Under the pieces are notes generated by a model that saw only the letters and a program-made list of their open reading frames with translations, had not been told where the DNA came from and searched no databases. 35,396 nucleotides of DNA from an uncultured Lachnospiraceae bacterium (GTDB lineage: Bacteria; Bacillota; Clostridia; Lachnospirales; Lachnospiraceae), in NCBI GenBank assembly GCA_947591115.1, contig CANQCX010000002.1, positions 1 through 35,396 on the forward strand. The letters are read 5' to 3'. The position numbers and the translations under genes are program-made. Positions 16,199 to 25,336 of this stretch are shown here, piece after piece; the stretch's first letter is position 1, and every line of letters starts with the position of its first letter.

Positions 16199-17044
16199 AT
16201 GAGAAAAGTAAAAGAGTATTACTGTAAAGCATCGTTGTTTTTTGCTGTTGCAGTATTTGTTTTTGTCATAATATATGCGTTCCGCAGTCCGGAGACTTCT
16301 TATGCGGCTTCTATGGATACGGACAGCATCACATTTGATGATGAAGATAACAGTGAAACGGCAGATACCGCAACCGATAACGCAGACGGTCTGTCGATTA
16401 TTTACAATAATAATTCGGGTTCGCTGTCTACGCCGGTGCGGATGCTTCTGGTTTTGACGATCTTGTCGCTGGCGCCGTCCCTTCTTGTAATGCTGACTTC
16501 ATTTACAAGGATCATCATTGTACTTCATTTTGTGCGGACGGCGATTGGAACGCAGACGGCGCCGCCCAATCAGGTTTTGGTTGGTCTGGCTTTATTTTTA
16601 ACCTTTTTTATTATGTGGCCGGTATTTCAGGAGATCAATACCAATGCGATACAGCCTTTGGATGCGGGAACCATTACGCAGGAGGAGGCGATTCAGGCGG
16701 CGGAGGCGCCGCTGCGCGAATTTATGATGGGACAGACGCAGGTAAGGGATCTGGATGTATTTGTGGAAATATCCGGACAGACTTATGAGGAATACGACGA
16801 TGTTCCGTTTACAACGCTGATTCCGGCATTTATTTTAAGCGAGCTGCGGACGGCATTCATTCTCGGATTTTTGATCTATATTCCGTTTATCGTAATCGAT
16901 ATGGTAGTATCTTCCGTATTGATGTCTATGGGTATGATGATGCTTCCGCCGACTACCATTTCGCTCCCGTTCAAGATTCTGTTATTTGTGCTTGCGGACG
17001 GATGGGATTTGATCATACAGGGCGTAGTAAAGACATTCTACTGA
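16199..17044 (+). CDS. fliP: Flagellar export gate protein FliP
   Basis: 281 aa. An N-terminal signal peptide (about 1-36, hydrophobic FFAVAVFVFVIIYAF, likely cut near YAAS) is followed by an acidic extracytoplasmic stretch. Membrane helices and the FliP signature LLVMLTSFTRIIIVLHFVR, then APPNQVLVGLALFLTFFIM, and later PFIVIDMVVSSVLMSMGMMM, are all typical. It forms the core pore of the type III export gate with FliQ and FliR. AGGAAGA precedes the ATG. Confidence 0.97.
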   Translation: MRKVKEYYCKASLFFAVAVFVFVIIYAFRSPETSYAASMDTDSITFDDEDNSETADTATDNADGLSIIYNNNSGSLSTPVRMLLVLTILSLAPSLLVMLTSFTRIIIVLHFVRTAIGTQTAPPNQVLVGLALFLTFFIMWPVFQEINTNAIQPLDAGTITQEEAIQAAEAPLREFMMGQTQVRDLDVFVEISGQTYEEYDDVPFTTLIPAFILSELRTAFILGFLIYIPFIVIDMVVSSVLMSMGMMMLPPTTISLPFKILLFVLADGWDLIIQGVVKTFY

Positions 17045-17063
17045 GGAAGGAAGTGGATAGGAT

Positions 17064-17342
17064 TTGATTACACAGGAAGCAGTACTTGATATAGGACGGG
17101 CAGCCATCTACAATATTATCCTGTCGGCAGCGCCGATTCTTTTGATTTCGCTTGTGATCGGTCTGATCGTCAGTATTTTCCAGACAGTAACCTCCATTCA
17201 GGAACAGACGCTTACATTTGTACCGAAAATATTAGGCGTATTTGTCGGGATCATGCTGGGAGGCGGATGGATCCTGAATAATATGGCGTCGTTTATGACG
17301 GATCTGTGGTCGAATTTCAGTTACTATCTGAGTTTGGGATAA
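17064..17342 (+). CDS. fliQ: Flagellar export gate protein FliQ
   Basis: 92 aa with two membrane helices (about 15-40 and 52-75), the universal FliQ/SctS form. IFQTVTSIQEQTLTFVPKI between them is diagnostic. It starts with TTG 17064, preceded by GGATAGGA. Four FliQ subunits are known to pack around the FliP-FliR core. It is 3 bp from fliR. Confidence 0.96.
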   Translation: MITQEAVLDIGRAAIYNIILSAAPILLISLVIGLIVSIFQTVTSIQEQTLTFVPKILGVFVGIMLGGGWILNNMASFMTDLWSNFSYYLSLG

Positions 17343-17345
17343 GTT

Positions 17346-18128
17346 ATGGTTAATTGGAGCTTTTCGCTGCTTGATTTTGAATATTTTCTGCTGATACTGG
17401 TTCGGATTTCGGCGTTTGTCTTTGTAGCTCCTATTTACGGACAGACAGGAGTGCCGAACCGGACGAAGATCGGTCTGGCGCTGGTAGTGGCGCTGCTGCT
17501 GAATCAGGTGGTTGCGCATCCCGAACTGAATTATGACGGTGTGATCGGATATGCGGTCTGCGTGCTGAAAGAGCTGCTTACGGGTTTGTTCATCGGGTTT
17601 GCCGCATATATCTGTAATTCCATTATTTACCTTGCCGGAAATTTGATCGATATGGATATCGGCCTTTCTATGGCAACCGAATTTAATCCGGACAGCAACA
17701 TGCAGATCACGATCAGCGGTAATTTCTATTATTATCTGATCATGCTTTTGCTGATCGCCTCCGACATGCACGTCTATATTCTTCGGGCGCTTTGCGATTC
17801 TTTTTCGCTGGTTCCGATCGGAAAAGCGGTATTTGAGTGGGATCATCTGATGCGGTCGATGACGCGTTATATGGGAGATCTGATCGTCATCGGTTTTCGG
17901 ATTTTTTTGCCGGTATTTGCATGTATTATGATTTTAAACTGTATTCTCGGCGTCATGGCAAAGGTTGCTCCGCAGATGAACATGTTTTCCGTCGGAATAC
18001 AAATGAAGCTTCTGGTCGGACTTGCCGCAATTTTTTTGACGATTTTTCTGCTGCCGGGCGTGGCGGATTTTATCTTTAATGAGATCAAAACAATGATTGT
18101 TCTGATGATTGAAGGAATGTATGAGTAA
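17346..18128 (+). CDS. fliR: Flagellar export gate protein FliR
   Basis: 260 aa, multi-pass, with the N-terminal FliR pattern LVRISAFVFVAPIYGQTGVPNRTKIGLAL (seen in shorter pieces) and a conserved hydrophobic core. It completes the FliP5-Q4-R1 gate. The 3' end overlaps the flhB start by 8 bp (ATGAGTAA), so translation is coupled. Fusion with flhB, known in some Clostridium species, is not seen here. Confidence 0.96.
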   Translation: MVNWSFSLLDFEYFLLILVRISAFVFVAPIYGQTGVPNRTKIGLALVVALLLNQVVAHPELNYDGVIGYAVCVLKELLTGLFIGFAAYICNSIIYLAGNLIDMDIGLSMATEFNPDSNMQITISGNFYYYLIMLLLIASDMHVYILRALCDSFSLVPIGKAVFEWDHLMRSMTRYMGDLIVIGFRIFLPVFACIMILNCILGVMAKVAPQMNMFSVGIQMKLLVGLAAIFLTIFLLPGVADFIFNEIKTMIVLMIEGMYE

Positions 18129-19257
18129 GGGAACTACGGTAGAAAACAGGTTGCGCTACCAACTGCAATGGTTTGCAAAAGACGGGGAGGGCGGCGAAAA
18201 AACGGAGCCGGCCACCCAGAAAAAATTAGAGGATGCAAGAAAAGAAGGCAAGGTGGCAAAGAGCAAGGAGCTGACCGCCGCCTTTGACCTGATCGTGCTT
18301 TTTCTGGTGCTGCGTTTTTTTCTTTCCTATGTGGGGGACAGCCTGCTTGGAATTTTTACTTATATTTACGGCGGAATGGCCGATTTTGCAAAGATCAACG
18401 CGGTAGGGTTGACAACGGCCACAGTATCCGCCCTGTTTCAGGAACTGATTACGGATTGGCTGTTGATCGTGCTGCCGTTTTTCATTTTTGGGGTAGTGAT
18501 TACGATGCTGGTCAGCATTGTTCAGGTCGGATGGAAGATTTCCGCAAAGCCGATGCAGCCGAAGATTTCCAAGTTTAATCCGATCAATGGATTTAAGCGG
18601 ATTTTTTCTAAGGACTCTCTTTTTGAGCTGCTCAAGTCGGTCATTAAGATCGGAGTCATTATCTATGTAGCGTATTCGTCGATTCGGAATGAAGTGGACG
18701 ATCTGTTTCTGCTCTATGATATTTCCCTGAATCAGGCGGTAAGTCTGGTAGGAGGGATCATCCTTGATACGGGACTGAAGATCAGTCTGGTCTATCTTGT
18801 GGTCGGGATTGTGGATTTTATCTATCAGAAGCGCAAGTTCAATGAAGACATGAAGATGACCAAACAGGAGGTCAAAGACGAGTATAAAAATACCGAAGGA
18901 GATCCGCAGATCAAAGGACAGCAGAGGCGCAGGATGCAGGAAGCCTCCCAGCGCCGTATGATGCAGGATGTCCCGAAGGCGGACGTGGTCATCACGAACC
19001 CGACGCATTTTGCGGCAGCGTTGAAGTACGATGCGAGCGAGAGTACGGCTCCGGTGCTGATCGCAAAAGGAGAAGATTATCTGGCGCTGAAAATAAAGGA
19101 AACCGCCAGAGAAAACGGAATTGAAGTAGTAGAAAATAAACCCCTTGCAAGAATGCTTTATTACAATGTCGATGTGGGTGCGGAAATACCGCCGGAGCTT
19201 TACCAGTCGGTTGCGGAGATTCTTGCAATGGTCTATCATATGAAAAATGCAGGATAA
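18121..19257 (+). CDS. flhB: Flagellar export switch protein FlhB
   Basis: 378 aa from ATG 18121, supported by GAAGGA (18111-18116); an in-frame TTG at 18109 would add four residues. It has four membrane helices between about 40 and 215 and a cytoplasmic domain with the self-cleavage motif NPTH near residue 293. The N-terminus has the KTEPATQKKLEDARKEGKVA pattern. FlhB switches export from rod/hook to filament substrates together with FliK. It overlaps fliR by 8 bp. Confidence 0.97.
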   Translation: MSKGTTVENRLRYQLQWFAKDGEGGEKTEPATQKKLEDARKEGKVAKSKELTAAFDLIVLFLVLRFFLSYVGDSLLGIFTYIYGGMADFAKINAVGLTTATVSALFQELITDWLLIVLPFFIFGVVITMLVSIVQVGWKISAKPMQPKISKFNPINGFKRIFSKDSLFELLKSVIKIGVIIYVAYSSIRNEVDDLFLLYDISLNQAVSLVGGIILDTGLKISLVYLVVGIVDFIYQKRKFNEDMKMTKQEVKDEYKNTEGDPQIKGQQRRRMQEASQRRMMQDVPKADVVITNPTHFAAALKYDASESTAPVLIAKGEDYLALKIKETARENGIEVVENKPLARMLYYNVDVGAEIPPELYQSVAEILAMVYHMKNAG

Positions 19258-19281
19258 GGAAAAGAAAGGAGGCGCAGACGC

Positions 19282-21318
19282 ATGATCAAAAAAACAGATA
19301 TTGGCGTAGGAGCGTATTTGCTTTTTGCGGTTATCTTTTTTATCATTCCGATCCCGTCCATGCTTTTGGATATCATGCTGGCGCTGAACATTTCGATCGC
19401 CCTTATTATCCTGTTTAATGTGCTGTATGCAAAAGAAGTGCTGGATATGTCCTTTTTCCCGACGCTGCTTTTGTTTACCACGATATTTCGTATTTCCTTA
19501 AATGTGTCCTCGACGAGACTGATCCTTACGACCGGCGATCCGGGAAATGTAGTAAGGACATTTGGAAATTTCGTCGGAGGCGGAGATATTATCATCGGTG
19601 CAATTGTCTTTATTGTACTGATTTTGATCCAGTTTATCGTTATCAACAAAGGTTCGGAACGTGTATCGGAAGTAACCGCGCGTTTTACGCTGGATGCAAT
19701 GCCGGGAAAACAGATGGCAATTGATGCGGATCTGAATACCGGAGCCATCAACGATCGGGAGGCAAAGGAGCGGAGAGAAAAGATCCAGAAGGAATCCAGC
19801 TTCTTCGGCTCTATGGACGGTGCGACAAAGTACGTAAAGGGAGATGCAACGGCAGGTCTGATCATTACGTTTATCAATCTGGCGGGCGGTACGGCAATGG
19901 GCGTCTTGAATCAGGGACTTTCTTTTGCCGAGGCGATACAGCAATTCGGAATTCTGACGATTGGCGACGGTCTGGTTTCCCAGATCCCGTCTCTTTTGAT
20001 TTCGCTCTCAACCGGTATTCTGGTAACGAAGGGCTCGAATGAAGCGGATTTTTCCGGCGTGCTGGTAAAGCAGCTTTTCGGCGTTCCGCAGGTATTGTAT
20101 TTAGTCGGCAGCGTGCTGATTTTTCTGGGTATCTTTACTCCGCTGGAATGGTGGCTGTTTTTGGGACTGGGACTTGTGTTTCTCATTACCGGAAGAACCA
20201 TCCGCAATTCCATTGGGGAAGAGCATATTGAGGAGGAGGTACAGCAGGCGGAATCCGAAGCGGAGGAGATCCGGAAACCCGAAAATGTCGTTTCGCTCCT
20301 TCAGGTGGATCCGATCGAGCTGGAATTCGGTTACGGAATCATTCCTTTGGCGGACGTCAATCAGGGCGGAGATCTGCTCGACCGCGTCGTTATGATCCGG
20401 CGGCAGATTGCATTAGAGCTTGGTACGGTAGTTCCGATCATCCGTCTGCGCGATAATATCCAGTTGAATCCGAATCAGTATATTATCAAGATCAAAGGCA
20501 TTCAGGTTACGGAAGGAGAAATTCTATTCGACCATTACATGGCGATGAATCCGGGATATGTAGAGGAGGAAATTACCGGAATCCCGACGTTTGAACCGTC
20601 GTTCCACCTTCCGGCGATCTGGATTACGGAAAGCCAGAGAGAGCGTGCGGAAAGTCTGGGTTATACGGTTGTGGATCCGCCGTCGATCATTGCAACTCAT
20701 CTGACGGAAGTGATCCGGACGCATATCGCGGAGCTTTTGACGCGTCAGGATGTACAGAATCTGGTCAATAATTTAAAAGAATCCAATCCGGTGCTGGTGG
20801 ACGAGCTGATACCAAAACTTCTGGGACTTGGAGAAGTACAAAAGGTTCTGCAGAATCTTTTAGAGGAAGGAATTTCCATTCGAGATCTGCTTACGATTTT
20901 TGAAACGCTGGCGGATCATGCGCAGACGACGCGTGATACGGATGTATTGACGGAGTATACAAGGCAGAGCTTAAAGCGGGCGATTTCCAGCAAGTATTTT
21001 CCGGCAAACGAAACGACCAGCGTCGTTACGCTCGATCCGAAGGTGGAGCAGGAGATCATGTCTTCGGTAAAACAGACGGAGCAGGGCGCGTATTTGACTA
21101 TGGATCCGGAAAAGACAAGGGTAATCATGGAGTCTGTGGAAACAGAGATCGGAAAGCTGGAAAATCTTGGAAAAAGCGCGATTATCATTACTTCGCCGAT
21201 CGTGCGGATGTATTTCAAAAAACTTACCGAGGATTACTTTAAGGATTTAATTGTGGTATCATATAATGAAGTGGACTCGAATGTAGAACTACAATCAGTT
21301 GGGATGGTGACAGCATAA
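19282..21318 (+). CDS. flhA: Flagellar export gate protein FlhA
   Basis: 678 aa, full length. The N-terminal half has about eight membrane helices and the FHIPEP signature: RFTLDAMPGKQMAIDADLN near 134-152, then REAKERREKIQKE and SSFFGSMDGATKYVKGDA. The C-terminal cytoplasmic nonamer-forming domain (about 345-678) docks chaperone-substrate complexes. AAAGGAGG lies upstream of the ATG. Its stop codon is directly followed by the flhF ATG with no gap. Confidence 0.97.
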   Translation: MIKKTDIGVGAYLLFAVIFFIIPIPSMLLDIMLALNISIALIILFNVLYAKEVLDMSFFPTLLLFTTIFRISLNVSSTRLILTTGDPGNVVRTFGNFVGGGDIIIGAIVFIVLILIQFIVINKGSERVSEVTARFTLDAMPGKQMAIDADLNTGAINDREAKERREKIQKESSFFGSMDGATKYVKGDATAGLIITFINLAGGTAMGVLNQGLSFAEAIQQFGILTIGDGLVSQIPSLLISLSTGILVTKGSNEADFSGVLVKQLFGVPQVLYLVGSVLIFLGIFTPLEWWLFLGLGLVFLITGRTIRNSIGEEHIEEEVQQAESEAEEIRKPENVVSLLQVDPIELEFGYGIIPLADVNQGGDLLDRVVMIRRQIALELGTVVPIIRLRDNIQLNPNQYIIKIKGIQVTEGEILFDHYMAMNPGYVEEEITGIPTFEPSFHLPAIWITESQRERAESLGYTVVDPPSIIATHLTEVIRTHIAELLTRQDVQNLVNNLKESNPVLVDELIPKLLGLGEVQKVLQNLLEEGISIRDLLTIFETLADHAQTTRDTDVLTEYTRQSLKRAISSKYFPANETTSVVTLDPKVEQEIMSSVKQTEQGAYLTMDPEKTRVIMESVETEIGKLENLGKSAIIITSPIVRMYFKKLTEDYFKDLIVVSYNEVDSNVELQSVGMVTA

Positions 21319-22599
21319 ATGACGATTAACAAATTTCAGGGAAAAACAAAAGAAGAGGCGATCGAAAAAGCAAAAGAGGAATTCGGACCGAATGCCGTAA
21401 TCATGAATGTCAAAGAGGTAAAGCCGAAGGGACTTTTCCGCGCGTTTAAAAGCTCGACCTACGAAGTGACCGCAGCGATGGAAGAAAAAGAAAGCTTTGT
21501 CAATCCGCTTGGCTCCATACAGCCTGCGAAGAAACTGCATGAGAGCATCAATCTGGCGGCGGACGGCCCGATTGAAATCCCGAAGCCGCAGAGACTGACA
21601 GAGACGATCGCAGCCATCCAGAAGTCGCGCGAGGAAGCCGCAGCAATGGAAAAAGAAAAGAATCCGCAGCGGGATCCGGAAGAAGAAAACAATATTGAAA
21701 AACGTCTGGAAAATCTTTCCAGTATGCTGGAGCAAAAGCTGGGGACTGCCGCGAAGGGAAACGCGGCGGCAAAGGAGGAGGAGATCGCGCATACGCCTTC
21801 TTCCGAGGAACTGAATTTTGTCCGCATTTTATACAGTACGCTTTTAAAGAACGAAGTAAATGAAAAATACGTCAATCAGATTCTGGATGAAACGGAAAAA
21901 TTTATCCGTCCGGGAAACAGCGTAGATACGATCCTTTCCAACATATACCAGAAGCTGATCCTGCGCTTTGGCCGTCCGAATACGATCGAACTTACCGGAA
22001 ATAAGCCGCGCGTCGTATTTTTTATCGGACCGACCGGCGTAGGGAAAACCACAACGATCGCCAAGATCGCTTCCCGTTATAAGGTAGAGCATAACTGCAA
22101 AGTGGCATTTATTACGGCGGACACCTACCGGATCGCGGCGACCGAACAGCTTCGTGTTTATGCCAATATTTTAGATGCGCCGATGTCTATCGTCTATTCG
22201 GCGGAAGAATTAAACGCCGCGATCGAAAGAGTCGGCAGCTATGATCTGGTGTTTGTCGATACGGCGGGATTTTCCCATAAAAACGCAGAACAGAGGGAAG
22301 ATGTCAAGAAGCTGATCGCAGGTCTTGACGAGCAGTATGAAAAAGAGGTTTATCTGGTATTAAGCGCAACGACAAAATACAATGATCTTCAGGAGATCGT
22401 AGATATTTATCATGAGATCAGCGATTATAAACTGATCTTTACCAAACTGGACGAAACGACTTCCTATGGAAACATCTTAAATATCAAGCTGTATTCCGGA
22501 GCGGATCTTTCTTATGTGACGAACGGGCAGAGCGTACCGGATGATATTGAGATTTTTGAAACACAAAAGATAGTGAAGCAGTTGTTAGGAGGCAGGTAA
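21319..22599 (+). CDS. flhF: Flagellar biosynthesis GTPase FlhF
   Basis: 426 aa. An SRP-type GTPase that sets flagellar placement. The N-terminal B domain (about 1-60, then a charged linker to about 150) precedes the NG domain. The G1 loop GPTGVGKTTTIAKIA is near 237-250, followed by TADTYRIAATEQL and the DTAGFSHKN G3 motif; TKLDETTSYGNILN is the G4 region. The ATG directly abuts the flhA stop codon, so translational coupling is likely. flhG follows after 4 bp. The pair controls flagellar number and position. Confidence 0.96.
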   Translation: MTINKFQGKTKEEAIEKAKEEFGPNAVIMNVKEVKPKGLFRAFKSSTYEVTAAMEEKESFVNPLGSIQPAKKLHESINLAADGPIEIPKPQRLTETIAAIQKSREEAAAMEKEKNPQRDPEEENNIEKRLENLSSMLEQKLGTAAKGNAAAKEEEIAHTPSSEELNFVRILYSTLLKNEVNEKYVNQILDETEKFIRPGNSVDTILSNIYQKLILRFGRPNTIELTGNKPRVVFFIGPTGVGKTTTIAKIASRYKVEHNCKVAFITADTYRIAATEQLRVYANILDAPMSIVYSAEELNAAIERVGSYDLVFVDTAGFSHKNAEQREDVKKLIAGLDEQYEKEVYLVLSATTKYNDLQEIVDIYHEISDYKLIFTKLDETTSYGNILNIKLYSGADLSYVTNGQSVPDDIEIFETQKIVKQLLGGR

Positions 22600-22603
22600 C
22601 GCA

Positions 22604-23491
22604 ATGGATCAGGCACAACCGCTTAGGAACGTAATAAAAAAGAAAAAAGACACGCCTGAATGCAGCGCCCGAGTGATCACGATTACCAGCGGAAAGGGAG
22701 GAGTCGGAAAATCCAATCTGGCTGTGAATCTTGCAGTCCAACTGCGAAAAGCAGGGAAAAAAGTCATCATACTGGATGCGGATTTCGGTCTTGCAAATAT
22801 TGAAGTCATGTTTGGAGCGGTTCCGAAATATAATCTTTCCGACCTGATCTATCAGGGAAAGGGAATTCAGGAGATCATTACCGAAGGTCCGATGGACATC
22901 GGATTTATTTCCGGAGGTTCCGGAATTATCGGTTTAAATAATCTTTTTCATGACCAGATCATGTATCTGATCAAATCCATCGGGGAATTAAATGATCTGG
23001 CGGATTACATATTAATCGATACCGGAGCGGGAATTTCCGATCAGGTTCTGGAATTTGTACTGGCAAGTCCGGAGGTGCTTCTTGTGACGACGCCGGATCC
23101 GAGTTCGCTGACCGATGCGTATTCGCTGGTCAAGGCGCTCTACCGGAATCCGAATTTTGTACCGGAGGAAATGACCATTCATGTGGTTTCCAACAAAGTA
23201 GCATCCAAAGAAGACGGCCACGCGGTTTACCGGAAATTAAATTCCGTCGTTGCCCAGTTTCTTCATGGAAATGTGGATTATCTGGGAATGGTTCCTCAGG
23301 ATGCGGCATTGGAGCATTCGGTAAGGCAGCAAAAGATCGTGTCGTTAAATGATCCGAATTCCAGCTCCGCGAAAGCGTTTGAACGGCTGACGAAAAACCT
23401 GATGTCCGGTTCTACGGAAACCGAGGCGCCGAAGCGGGGGATTACGCAGATATTTACAAGTTTATTGACACGAAGAAAAAACTGGGAGTAA
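22604..23491 (+). CDS. flhG: MinD-like ATPase FlhG
   Basis: 295 aa, a ParA/MinD-type ATPase. The deviant Walker A KGGVGKSN is at residues 31-38, followed by VIILDADFGLANIEVMFG and the switch region ILIDTGAGISDQVLEF. The N-terminal basic segment (IKKKKD) resembles the FlhF-activating stretch of known FlhG proteins. It stimulates FlhF GTPase and limits flagellar number. GGAGGCAGG precedes the ATG. It is homologous to B. subtilis YlxH. Confidence 0.95.
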   Translation: MDQAQPLRNVIKKKKDTPECSARVITITSGKGGVGKSNLAVNLAVQLRKAGKKVIILDADFGLANIEVMFGAVPKYNLSDLIYQGKGIQEIITEGPMDIGFISGGSGIIGLNNLFHDQIMYLIKSIGELNDLADYILIDTGAGISDQVLEFVLASPEVLLVTTPDPSSLTDAYSLVKALYRNPNFVPEEMTIHVVSNKVASKEDGHAVYRKLNSVVAQFLHGNVDYLGMVPQDAALEHSVRQQKIVSLNDPNSSSAKAFERLTKNLMSGSTETEAPKRGITQIFTSLLTRRKNWE

Positions 23492-23495
23492 AAAT

Positions 23496-24239
23496 ATGAC
23501 AATAAGCGATTTAACAAAACCGGGAGATAAGATCGACGTCCGGTTGTTTCAGGAACAACAAAGGGAGCAGAATAAAGGAGAAGCGGCAGTTGTTTACAAA
23601 AGCAGCGTTTACGATCTGGGAAACGACGGCACGATCGAGATCGGGATGCCGACCGAGAACGGAAAAGTCGTTCTGTTTCAGGTGGGAATGCGTCTGAACC
23701 TGCTGTTTTATACCTCCAAAGGCATGTATACCTGTTTTGGCAGGGTAAAAGACCGCTATAAAAAGAGTGCGGTTCCCCTGCTTCTGATTGCAGTCGAGAC
23801 GGAGCCGGAAAAATTCCAAAGAAGAGAGTTTTTCCGGATTGAATGCTCGCTGGATATGCAGTTTTACCGTATTTCCGAGGAAACGGCGGCGCTGGAAACG
23901 ACCAATGAGCTGATTCAGGCTATCCGCAGACCGGAATTTGATCAGGAGCCGCAGCGCGCGCGGATCATGGACATCAGCGGCGGCGGGATCCGTTTTGTGT
24001 CGGAGGAGTGTTTGGAACCGGACGCTTATATTCTGGCGGCAATCCGGCTTCGGAATCCGAAAATGGATCAGTTGTTTTATCTGGTTACGCAGATCATCGC
24101 ATCGGGAGAGTCTCCGAACAGCAAAGATCATTACGTTCACAGGTGCAAATTTATTTTTAAAGACTTAAAAGACCGCGAGATAATCGTTCGCTATGTGTTT
24201 GAAGAAGAGCGAAAACTTCGAAAAAAGGAAAATGGGTGA
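23496..24239 (+). CDS. PilZ-domain c-di-GMP effector, YcgR/FlgZ-type flagellar brake
   Basis: 247 aa with an N-terminal YcgR-like domain (about 1-105) and a C-terminal PilZ domain (about 108-240). Both c-di-GMP contact motifs are intact: RxxxR within RREFFR near 110, and DxSxxG in MDISGGGIRF near 158. It likely slows the motor when c-di-GMP is high, as YcgR and B. subtilis YpfA/DgrA do. It lies 4 bp after flhG and its 3' end abuts the cheB start region, placing it firmly in the operon; in B. subtilis the corresponding gene is elsewhere. Confidence 0.9.
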   Translation: MTISDLTKPGDKIDVRLFQEQQREQNKGEAAVVYKSSVYDLGNDGTIEIGMPTENGKVVLFQVGMRLNLLFYTSKGMYTCFGRVKDRYKKSAVPLLLIAVETEPEKFQRREFFRIECSLDMQFYRISEETAALETTNELIQAIRRPEFDQEPQRARIMDISGGGIRFVSEECLEPDAYILAAIRLRNPKMDQLFYLVTQIIASGESPNSKDHYVHRCKFIFKDLKDREIIVRYVFEEERKLRKKENG

Positions 24240-24243
24240 TAAA

Positions 24244-25335
24244 ATGAAGAAAAACATTTTAGTAGTTGATGATTCTGCACTCATGAGAAGGGTTCTCTGT
24301 GATATAATCAATTCAGATCGTACATTTCAGGCAACGGATGTCTGCAGGGATGGTCTGGAAGCATATGAGAAGCTGAAAACAAAGTCGTATGACGGCGTGA
24401 TTTTGGACGTCAATATGCCAAGGATGGACGGCCTGCAGCTGCTGGAACGATTACAGAAAGAGAATATCAAGGCCAATGTGATCATGGTCAGCACGCTTAC
24501 CTCAAGCGACGCGCAGGTTACCATTCTGGCAATGGAGCGGGGCGCGATCGACTTTGTAACCAAGCCGACCAATATCATAGAGGCTAAGGGAGAGGATTTC
24601 CGGAAGAACCTGCTTTCGGTTCTGGAAGCGGTATTTTCCACCAGAACATATGTCAGGAGCACGCGGCCGGCGCCGGTCAGGACGCAGCCGGAGGCTTCGG
24701 AGGGACCTGCCAAAACCGCGCCGCCGTTTAAGAAGCTGAACGCGGCAGGAGCAAAGAACAGGCTGGTTGCGCTGGCATGTTCCACAGGCGGCCCGAAAGC
24801 GCTTCAGGATGTGATCCCGTATCTTCCGAAGGAAATGAACGCGCCGATGGTTCTGGTTCAGCATATGCCGACAGGTTTTACCAAGTCGATGGCGGAACGT
24901 CTGGACGAGATCAGCGAGATTTCCGTCAAGGAAGCGGAAGAAGGCGATGTGCTGGAAAAAGGGCATATCTACATTGCGCCCGGAGGAAAGCACATGGAGG
25001 TCAAAAAGAAACCGAACGGAACGCATGTCATTGCACTAAACGACATGCCGGCGATCGGAGGATTGAAGCCATGCGCAAACGTAATGTTTGACTCCCTGTC
25101 CCAGACGGGATTTGATGAGATCGTCTGCGTTGTTCTGACCGGAATGGGAGCGGACGGAACCAATGGGATCCTCTCTCTTGGAAAGCACAAACCGATTCAT
25201 GTAATTGCACAGGACGCACAAACATGCGTGGTATACGGAATGCCAAAGGTGGTTGCGGAAGCCGGAGTGGTAGACGAAGTAGTCCCATTAAAAGAAGTTG
25301 CCAAAACAATCATTAAGAATGTGGGGGTAAAGTAA
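24244..25335 (+). CDS. cheB: Chemotaxis methylesterase/deamidase CheB
   Basis: About 363 aa from ATG 24244; ATG 24232 in the same frame (overlapping the PilZ gene) is an alternative. The receiver domain (1-125) has Asp9-Asp10 and phosphoacceptor Asp55 (VILDVNMPRMDG). A Pro/Ala-rich linker (about 135-165) follows, then the methylesterase domain with catalytic Ser in ACSTGGPKAL, His in VQHMPTGF and Asp in GMGADGTNG. It demethylates and deamidates chemoreceptors in response to CheA. No cheR is present in the window. Confidence 0.96.
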   Translation: MKKNILVVDDSALMRRVLCDIINSDRTFQATDVCRDGLEAYEKLKTKSYDGVILDVNMPRMDGLQLLERLQKENIKANVIMVSTLTSSDAQVTILAMERGAIDFVTKPTNIIEAKGEDFRKNLLSVLEAVFSTRTYVRSTRPAPVRTQPEASEGPAKTAPPFKKLNAAGAKNRLVALACSTGGPKALQDVIPYLPKEMNAPMVLVQHMPTGFTKSMAERLDEISEISVKEAEEGDVLEKGHIYIAPGGKHMEVKKKPNGTHVIALNDMPAIGGLKPCANVMFDSLSQTGFDEIVCVVLTGMGADGTNGILSLGKHKPIHVIAQDAQTCVVYGMPKVVAEAGVVDEVVPLKEVAKTIIKNVGVK

Positions 25336-25336
25336 G

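Noticed and set aside
18121..18200. FlhB N-terminus with LQWFAKDGEGGE, resembling starts of phage capsid proteins
   Set aside because: The short LQxFA pattern is common at FlhB N-termini in Clostridia, and the rest of the protein is plainly FlhB with NPTH; there is no phage context.
18226..19239. Long open frame (337 codons) on the minus strand opposite flhB
   Set aside because: It mirrors the flhB coding frame, has no plausible ribosome binding site or family resemblance, and reads as a low-quality mix of His, Arg, Ile and Asp. Other long minus-strand frames (for example 14049-14831 and 2455-3165) are the same kind of shadow.
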